Assembly (NCBI GenBank): GCA_021234155.1
Contig: JAJEKV010000026.1
Location: forward strand, 2,168,001 to 2,232,000
DNA: 64,000 bases
Source: Isoetes taiwanensis
Taxonomy: Eukaryota > Streptophyta > Lycopodiopsida > Isoetales > Isoetaceae
Reading direction: 5' to 3'
In this document: piece by piece, positions 56,701 to 64,000 of the stretch
Numbering within the stretch: the first letter of the stretch is position 1
Layout of the letters: the number at the start of each line of letters is the position of its first letter
Translations under genes and position numbers: made by a program
Notes under the pieces: generated by a model
Databases searched by the model: none
Seen by the model: the letters and a program-made list of their open reading frames with translations, nothing else
What the model was told of the DNA's origin: nothing

Positions 56701-59700
56701 GTTGTGTCCGCAGCAAAATGGCCTCACATATGCCTTCATGGCATGCTTCAATGATCATCTTGGCCTTCTTAGAATCCACACACTTAACAGCACTCCCTCT
56801 TTGTCAATCTTGCACAAAACTTCTCCTATCACCTTGAATTTCTTGCATTTTTCTTTGAACCTTCTTTCTTGGCTGCTAGTCATATCCTTGGGTACTTCAT
56901 TGTTCTCCAAATAATTCTTAATGTCATATTGCCAATCCAATGTTTCCTCATTCAAAGCAAAGGTTAGTAGACAAAGTACAATCATTCTCATCCAAACCTT
57001 CTTGATGTTCATACTCAAACAAGGCATAGGAAAGGTAGGAACTTAGATTGTTAATTAAATTGACTACTTTCACACTGATATCATAGGTCTGAATTTTGCA
57101 AGCCCATCTACATAATTTAGCTTTGATTGTGTTTTTGCAAAGAGAAGAGACATGGGATTTTGCTTCATGAAGACTTTAGTGTGACTGTTTTGTGAGAGAT
57201 GACCTTGCCTATCTATCATGAACATCAAGGCTGCTGCACTCTTCTCGAGCCTGGGGTATCTAAGTTCATTATCAGACCACATTTTGCTTGCAAAAGAGGT
57301 AATTCTGTCATCTTGAAACAGTGCCAAATCTATGGCTTTTTTTATAACACTAATGTACGCTTGGAAAGGCTTCTCAAAATCTGGAGGTTTCAACAAAGTA
57401 GATTGGCATATGGCATCAATAATTTTGTTAAAGGATTCTTGACAAATTTCACTCCAATCCACCAATATGTGCTAAGTTGCTCTCATTTTTTGTAAACTTC
57501 CCCACCTTTATGAGGTTGGAAATAGGACTAAGAGTGTGTGAAAAGTGAGGAACATACATCCTTAGAAAACTAGTCATACCTAAGAAGCTCTTAATTTGCT
57601 TGAGTGTTTTTGGAGGATCAAGTTTTTTTAAGGCTTCTATTTTGTTTGCAGCAACTTGGATGCCCTTGGTAGATACTTCATGTCCTAACAAATCTCCTTT
57701 TGAAAACACACTTCTTAGGATTTAGGCTCACACCTCCCTTCCTGCACATAGCAAATAATTTAGTGAGATAAGCAAAATGATCCTTGTTAGAAGTACTTAA
57801 ACACAAATCATCCAAGAAAACTCGAAATGATGTGGGAGGCATATCCTTGAAAATAGTGTTTATTGCTCTTTGAAATGTTGCTGATGCATTCATAAGTCCA
57901 AAGAGCATCCTTCTCTGTGCAAATATTCGCCATGGTGTAATAAAAGAAGTCTTGGGCTGATCCTTCTCTTTAATACTGATTTGATTGAATCCTGAGAAGC
58001 CATCTAAGAAAGAATACATTTCTTTACCTGCAACAGCTTGCAAAACTTCCTCCAAGAAGGGTAAGGGATAACAATTCTTGATAGTTGCTTTGTTTAAATC
58101 CCTATAATCAATGCAAATTCTAATTGTTTTGTTCTTTTTTTCCATAGGTACTATGCAAGAAATCATTCTTGATTTACTATCTCTGATATCACACCAGCAT
58201 CTTTCATTTTGTATAATTCCTCCTTGATCAGGCCAAGTAAAGATGCATTTATCCTCCTTAGTTTCTGCATGACATGCTTCATACCTTCTTTAATCTTTAT
58301 TTCAAATTCACACACACCTTTGTCAACACCAATCAGCTCATTATAATCCCAAGCAAGCACATCTTTCCATTCATCAAAGAATTTAGCAACAAAAGACTCA
58401 TCTTCTTCTTTGAACAAGTCACCAACATATAGTGTTCTATCTTGACCATTTTTTTTGAACTTTTACTTCTTTTACCTGCTTTTCTTCACTTGCATTTATG
58501 ACCAAGATTGGATAAAGCTGCTATAGATCATCTTTTTTTAAATCCTCCTCCTTTATTGCTCCTTCAGCTAAGTGTTCAAGTAGAACACTCCTACATAATG
58601 CATCAGCTTCACAATTTTGTTCCCTTGACACATGGCATAATTTCCAAGACTCAAAACCTGCCAATTCTTCCAATGCCTTATCTCTTAGCAAGATCATGTC
58701 TTCATTTTTGGCTTGATATTCTCCCAAGGCCTGTTTACAAACCAATTGTGAGTCACCAAAAATAATAATGCTGCTTATGCCTAAATGCTTGGCTTCTTGC
58801 AAACCTGCTATAAGAGCTTTATATTTTGCCATGTTAGAAGTAATATTAGGGAAAATTCTGCCTACTTTAGCCAATCATCTATTGGAAGAATCCTTGAGAA
58901 TTGCAGCAGAAGAAGCCACACTCAACCTTTTGGAAACTCCTCCATCAAACCATAAGAAAGCAAAATTTTCACCTGGTGACAAGTTCACCTCCATGGATAG
59001 CTTTGGCTCTAGTATTTGATCAGGGACAGCAAGCTCATACTCACCACAGGGATTTGGTACCAAAATATCCTCCTCAATAAAGTTTAAAGCTTCAAATTCT
59101 CCAACCTTGTTATAGAGAGTTACCTTTTTTTCCCATTGGATATGGTGCATTCTCCTTTTGACCATACATGCCTTGCATCTACTGTGAACAACTATTTTCT
59201 TCCCAAAAGTAGGTCATAAATATCAGACTTTTCATCAATACCTTCAAATGCAACCACCACAAGATTAGCAGCCACAATAATGCCTTCTACATCAATTGGC
59301 ACATTACTGACAATCCCCATAGGGTTGATTTTAGTATTAGAAAAGGATTTTAGCACCATGGGAGCCTTCTTATCAATTTCTAAACCACATAATCTTATAA
59401 TGTGACACTACAACCCCAACATTTGGTTCACAGCTGAAAACAACAGTAAAAATACAATACAGATTATTTTTTGAAGATTTGAAAAAAACCTACACGTAGT
59501 TATACGGACGTGTGGTCTTTCAAGGATATGCTGTAGTTTTTCTTAAGGAGCCATAGTTTTTTTTTTTAAGATGTGTGGTTTCTTAAAGAGGCATAGTTTC
59601 TTTTTGAAGGATGTGCTATTTTCTCAGGCTGTATGGTTTTTTGAAGGGATGTTTTTTTTAAGGTAGTGTTTTTTTGAGGTGCGGGTTTTTATGGTTTTCT

Positions 59701-60164
59701 AAGAATTCATGTATGACCAAGTTGTCCACATGTCATTATTGCCATAAAATGGCAGCATACATGAGCTATATGCATGCTTGACACACTTCACTACCATTTG
59801 ATTTCATGCATGTGTGTGTGAGAGCTTATAGAGCGTGAAACTTGAAGACATCCATCACTTGGCAACTTGTAGTGAAGAACCAAAGATGGACACTGGTTTG
59901 GCATCATATAGGCATTTCTTGAAGAATATTTGATCACTTAAGCATCTTAAACACTTGAAGCCAAAGGTTAAAAACCCCAAAGTTAAAGTTTGGAAGACCA
60001 CTCGAATTTCAATGGTACTTTGCATGAGCCATGATGTTACTTCTTAAGGCATAATTTGCTATTTCCCAAGGCTTTATTACCATTCCACCAAAAAACTCAT
60101 CTCTTTATACATCATTTTCTCTCATTTCATGCACCGTTGCTATTTGTCGAGACCAAAGTTAGCC
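53798..60164 (-). mobile_element. Ty3/Gypsy element copy 2, inverted relative to copy 1
   Basis: It matches 24584-30644 in reverse over coding and flanking non-coding parts, with indels in both. It retains the RT core and the integrase Glu lost from copy 1. As in copy 1, no gag or clear LTR pair was found, and satellite monomers abut its 5' side. Confidence 0.78.
55688..59420 (-). pseudogene. Gypsy pol copy 2: protease end, extra RNase H, RT, RNase H, integrase
   Basis: 59420-59170: retropepsin C-terminal remnant. 59165-58521: RNase H of archaeal/plant type (WFDGGVSKRLS, IFGDSQLVCKQ, CEADALC), with NMAKYKAL at the Glu position. 58417-58163: RT start (AWDYNELIGVDKGV). 58166-57678: RT core (IRICIDYRDLNKATIKNCYP, FLDDLCLS for the catalytic aspartates, LNPKKCVF). 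57709-57070: RT end and Gypsy RNase H (LLGHEVSTKGIQV, LGMTSFLRMYVPHFS). 57027-56755: linker. 56596-56000: integrase core with all three acidic residues (LDFIRPLD, ISDRGTQF, GNGQAESTNK). 55993-55688: C-terminal domain. Several frameshifts separate these blocks. Confidence 0.86.
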
Positions 60165-60618
60165 AAAGTCAACATGCCAAGGTGGCTCAAACATGCCACC
60201 TAGGCTCCAACATGCCACCTAGGCTCAAACATGCCAAGGTGGCTCAAATATGCCACGCGGGTTCCAACATGCCACCTAGGCTCCAACATGCCAAGGTGGC
60301 CCAAATATGCCACACGGGCTCCAACATGCCACCTAGGCTCCAACATGCCACATAGGTTCAAACATGCCACCTATGCTCCAATATGCCAAGGTAGCTCAAA
60401 CATGCCACGCATGCTCCAACATGCCACCTAGGCTCCAACATGCCAAGGTGGCTCAAACATGCCACCTCGGCTCCAGCACACCACCTAGGCTCAACCATGT
60501 CAAGGTGGCTCAAACATGCCACGCGCAGTTCAAGATGCCACCTAGGCTCCAACATGCCACCTAGGATCAAATATGTCAAGGTTGCTCAAACATGCCATGC
60601 GGGCTCCAACATGCCACC
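60165..60618 (-). repeat. Satellite array 4, inverted, about 24 monomers
   Basis: Reverse-complement monomers (ggctcaaacatgccacct and variants) lie between Gypsy copy 2 and the LINE. It mirrors array 1, with the same junction sequence (ctttggtctcgacaaatagc on the plus strand of copy 1) on the Gypsy side. Confidence 0.93.
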
Positions 60619-63600
60619 TACCCGTCTCAAGCCGAAGATGGTGGGCCCCTGTTCGAATGGATGCGATGATCCTGCACTTCTTCATGGGCAACTGAGAACG
60701 CAGGTAGAGCTGTGGGCCTCGAACCAGGGTGGGGTTTATGTGTTGTTTGTAGTGTGCCATCTTTACCTGTTCCAGAGCATTGTGGCCCCAGAGCTTCCCC
60801 AGGAAACAAGTGTCCAAGTACCCCCTCAGCCTATCCCGGCCGGCGTCTATGTGCACCTGGACGCACCTATGTACCTCTATGTTCCAGCGCGCCAGCCACT
60901 GGGCTCTCTTGTCCTTCCAACAAGCCCTGAGGCATTTCGGGCTCATCGCCACAGCGTAAGCCAAGTGGGGGAGCCAAATGTCGCCCATGCTGGCCATCTT
61001 CTGGAAATAAACAATGTGTCTATCGAGGGCCGCATGCTGCAGGGGCATGAATCCTCTCTCCTGCAACAAGATCTGATATGGAACTGAGGGCTTGACCCCA
61101 AGTGCCCGCGTCAAGAATGCCTTCTGGACCTGCTCCAAGTCGTTCCAAGTCGCCAAAGACACCACTGGGCCCCACGCCTCGACCCCATACAGGAGAACTG
61201 GCTCCACCCTGGTGGCCCCAGTCATACAGCTCTGCCCTGTGACTATTATTTTGCATTGCGTACAACGCCTTCCAACCTGCGGTCACCCGAAGGCGAATGG
61301 ATGCATCCCAATACATTGAGGACAGAAATTCCACCCCCAGGTACTTGTAGTTGGGTGTGACCTCTACCATCTGCCCCTGATAAGTGAGCACCGGAGGTGC
61401 TGGATGACGCGAGGAGGATATGAAGACCACCTTAGTCTTGGCCAGGTTGACACGCATGTCTGTCGCCTGGCAGAATGTGTCCAGGGTATCTAGGTGTGCC
61501 TGCATGCCCTCTGGTATATGGGCCAAGAGGTCTACATCATCCGCATAGATGAGCTGCCGGATGACCTGGTGCAAGAGCTGTATACTGTCCCTCCCATTGG
61601 CAGCAAGCCAGGCTTCCAACCTGTCAATGTAAAGTCCAAAGAGTGTGGGTGAGAGAGGACAACCTTGCCTAACTCCAATGCTGTTGGCAAATGACTGTCC
61701 TTCCAGTTGCATGCGGCCTGTGCAGCTCTCGTACAGTCTGTACACTGCATTCTGCAGATCCACAGGGAGCCCCAGATGGTGCAATCTCGCCCACAACTTT
61801 TCCTGGGGTACCGTGTCGAAAGCTTTTGCAAAGTCCACAAAAAAAAGAAGACAGTCCTCCCGGCGGTTCATCTTTGCCCTCGACCGTGAGTCCTGAGTGT
61901 GAAGATGTGATCAATTGTCGAATGTCGGGGTCGGAAGCCTGCCTGGGTAAGTGCCCTGATTTCCGCTGCCTCTGCCCAGCTAGTTACCTGTGGTTCGAGA
62001 ATGCCCGCCAATAGCTTGGCAAACACTGAGCTGACCATGATGGTTCGGTAATTGGCTGGACAGTGTGGGTCCCCTGCCTTGTAGATCGGAACAACCATGC
62101 CTGTGGTCCATGACCGGGGAAAACCCTCTTGCAGCATACCTGTTGAACAAAGGCAAAAGAAGGGCCGGGCACCATGGGCTGTCCCGCCCACTTGAGCAAC
62201 TCCGCTGCGAGGCCGCCTAAGTCTGCTTTGCCTTCCCATTAGCCAGCGCCGCAGCTCCTCTTCGACATCTTCTTCTCGCGGATCACCAACATGGGCCATG
62301 TTATGGGGCACATCCGTCCCGTGTTCCCGGGATCATAAAGCCGCTGCAGAATGTACGCCTCCCATTGTTCCGTCGTGATGTGCCCCCCCGGTAGGGTCGT
62401 GGCTGGCCTTTGGAGTACCCCCGCGCCCGTAAAGTTCTCGGGTGGGTGTCTAGTAGGCCGAACATTTCTCCTTGGTGCCTTGCCGTACCTTGCCTTTGTT
62501 TCCTTTGAGGAAGGCGCGTAATGGCTGGTGGCTGAGCTCGCATGTCATGATCCACGATGAGAGCCAGTCGCGGCGTTTGCGTTCCTTACACCTCGACATC
62601 GAACCATCCGCTACGCGGAAAGGTTCGCGACCCAGCGATCTCTGGGCGTGGGGAGGTCTCCCAAAGCAGTATGCCTCGCTTCCGAGGAGCTCAACCAGTT
62701 GGTTGGGTTTGTTTGCTCCAGCGTGTAGGCCCGCAGAAGCTGTCGGGGAGGGTTTTGCGCGAGCATGTCGGCGTAACCCTCCGCCAAGCTCATAATCCAA
62801 AGCGCAACCGAGGTCGGCAAGGTGCTGCTATCGAGGGTGGCGGTGGCCGGGCCAGCCTCACATAGAGTGGGAGGTGATCTCGAAGCCTCCCTCCTCCCCG
62901 ACCGTCCGTGCCGCGTGAAAATGGTGACAAGGTGTACATCCCGATGCGTACCACTATGACATAATCCACGACACTAGTTCCACCGCCGTGATTGTCCTGT
63001 CTGCAAGTGTACCCGTGGAAAGAGGGCCATTGTGGTAGGCCATTGCATATGAGCAGGTCAAAGATGCCACACATCGAGCAATTGTCTCACGGGGCGGTGA
63101 CTGACCGGCTATCCGAAAGTGCCGCGGGCAAGCCGCCTCTCGGGACACAACCGCAAAGACGCCATCCGCGAGGGGTCCAAACCGCATGGCCTCGCTCCAC
63201 CCCCGTCCGCGCATTGAAGTCTCCAAGGAGCATGACTCGCCCATCCGCTTGTCTTCAGATGTCATCATATAGATCGACATACGGGTCCATCCCCGCCCAT
63301 CTCCCGTAGTCGCGGATAGAAGGGACTCTCTGCATGGGGAAAGTAGCAAGCAGCTAGGAAGAGAGGATCGCCGCCAGGGCGGTGCACTCGGACCCACAAG
63401 TAGCGGTTATGTCTGTCGGTCTTCTAGAGGGAAACCAAATGTGCCAAGGCTACCCGGTAGTAGCAAGCAATCCCACCGTGCCCACGTCTCCCTGTACAAC
63501 CATTGAACACTGAAAAATGCTGGTACCTTGGCAGATCGGGCAGCCTGTGGCCTGTGTGTTCCCATGTCTCCATGAGGAAGATGAGGTCCATGTCCACAGC

Positions 63601-63675
63601 TACTAAATTGAGGCTATCACCCTTCTGCCACGGGAAACCCCGACAGTTCCAGACCACCACCCGGAGGCACAATTC
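60619..63675 (-). pseudogene. LINE ORF2: endonuclease and reverse transcriptase, frameshifted
   Basis: 63672-63424: endonuclease start (LRVVVWNCRGFPWQ, LIFLMETWEHTG). 63397-62790: its remainder in changing frames (LLSATTGDGRGWTRM, SVVDYVI, DHLPLYVRL). 62311-61868: RT fingers (WTTGMVVPIYKAGDP, CPANYRTIMVSSVFAKLL, RALTQAGFRPRHST). 61871-61225: RT palm (LLFFVDFAKAFDTVP, GVRQGCPLSPTLFGLYID, YADDVDLLAHI), then a frameshift. 61225-60619: C-terminal part (GVEAWGP, HHLRLETGR). ORF2 ends at the satellite junction with no 3' UTR or tail visible. Frameshifts make it inactive. Confidence 0.85.
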
Positions 63676-63945
63676 CTATTGAGCGATCGGAGATGCTTGT
63701 GTAGTGTGTGTCACGGGGGCAGACTTCGGACAAGCAGAAGCGGAGGCAGCAGGGGCAGCATTTGGCTGAGCAGGAGTAGGCCGAGTTGTAGGGGCAGATT
63801 GCGGAGGAGTAGGAGCGGAGGCAGCAGGGGTAGCATTTGGTTGAGCAGGTGCAGCTGCAGCATTTGGTCGACGGCGGGCGTCCCTGACCCTGGCGAACTC
63901 CCCCCTGCGGGCCTCCTGTTGCACTAGAGTAAGATCCCGGCTCAC
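63676..63945 (-). CDS. Pro/Ala-rich ORF upstream of the LINE endonuclease
   Basis: 89 aa, MSRDLTLVQQEARRGEFARV followed by repeated AQPNA/APAASA/PKSAP segments encoded by a short minisatellite, with a stop just before the ORF2 endonuclease. It is likely the end of LINE ORF1 or an N-terminal extension of ORF2; the rest lies beyond the window edge. Confidence 0.45.
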   Translation of the reverse strand: MSRDLTLVQQEARRGEFARVRDARRRPNAAAAPAQPNATPAASAPTPPQSAPTTRPTPAQPNAAPAASASACPKSAPVTHTTQASPIAQ

Positions 63946-64000
63946 ATACAGAGATGTTCTCTTCAGTAACTTGCCCTGCCGCAGTATGGCCTCTCGAACT

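Noticed and set aside
62392-63927. Plus-strand ORFs in the right end
   Set aside because: They are antisense to the GC-rich LINE ORF2, which has recognisable endonuclease and RT motifs on the minus strand.

Overview
The window is nuclear DNA of a land plant with a large, transposon-rich genome. A fern or other seedless vascular plant is my best guess from the look of the Copia, Gypsy and LINE families, but the sequence does not prove it. The only clearly intact host gene is an intron-rich BRF1 (TFIIIB subunit of RNA polymerase III) on the minus strand at 1510-7824. I could assign 19 exons with GT-AG junctions and matching phases, adding up to 2094 nt (697 codons plus stop). Almost everything else is transposable elements, their fragments, and a 19-bp satellite.

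Layout. 1-1460: 3' flank of BRF1 with a diverged direct duplication and short repeats. 1510-7824: BRF1. 7825-8416: its 5' flank. 8417-21094: a 12.7-kb Ty1/Copia element with near-identical LTRs, a tRNA-Met primer site, a broken gag and a decayed pol. A 290-bp terminal-inverted-repeat element sits inside its 5' LTR, and about 7 kb of foreign DNA with two convergent, intron-bearing gene remnants lies between the primer site and gag. 21095-21710: a short flank with one small ORF. 21711-24583: satellite array 1. 24584-30644: degenerate Ty3/Gypsy copy 1 (plus). 30645-33676: a repeat unit interrupted by a 2.1-kb gag-only Copia-type element (30687-32799). 33677-37190: fragments of other Gypsy and LINE elements. 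37200-44532: satellite arrays 2 and 3, with a higher-order repeat of about 2.4-2.5 kb. 44533-51013: alternating purine-pyrimidine tract, LINE 3' end, a possible tRNA-derived Pol III unit, low-complexity repeats, and an L1-like ORF1 split by a poly(A)-tailed insertion. 51014-53797: two tandem copies of a 1.4-kb unit. 53798-60164: Gypsy copy 2 (minus). 60165-60618: a short satellite array in inverted orientation. 60619-63945: a LINE ORF2 (minus) that runs off the window.

The order satellite - Gypsy - 1.4-kb unit occurs twice in opposite orientation (about 21.7-33.7 kb and 51.0-60.6 kb), so the right two thirds of the window is a large interrupted inverted repeat. The most unusual items are the satellite with its fixed core, variable four-base joint and higher-order structure; a Gypsy pol with an extra RNase H between protease and RT whose catalytic Glu reads Lys in both copies; and the intron-bearing DDE-like gene nested in the Copia leader.
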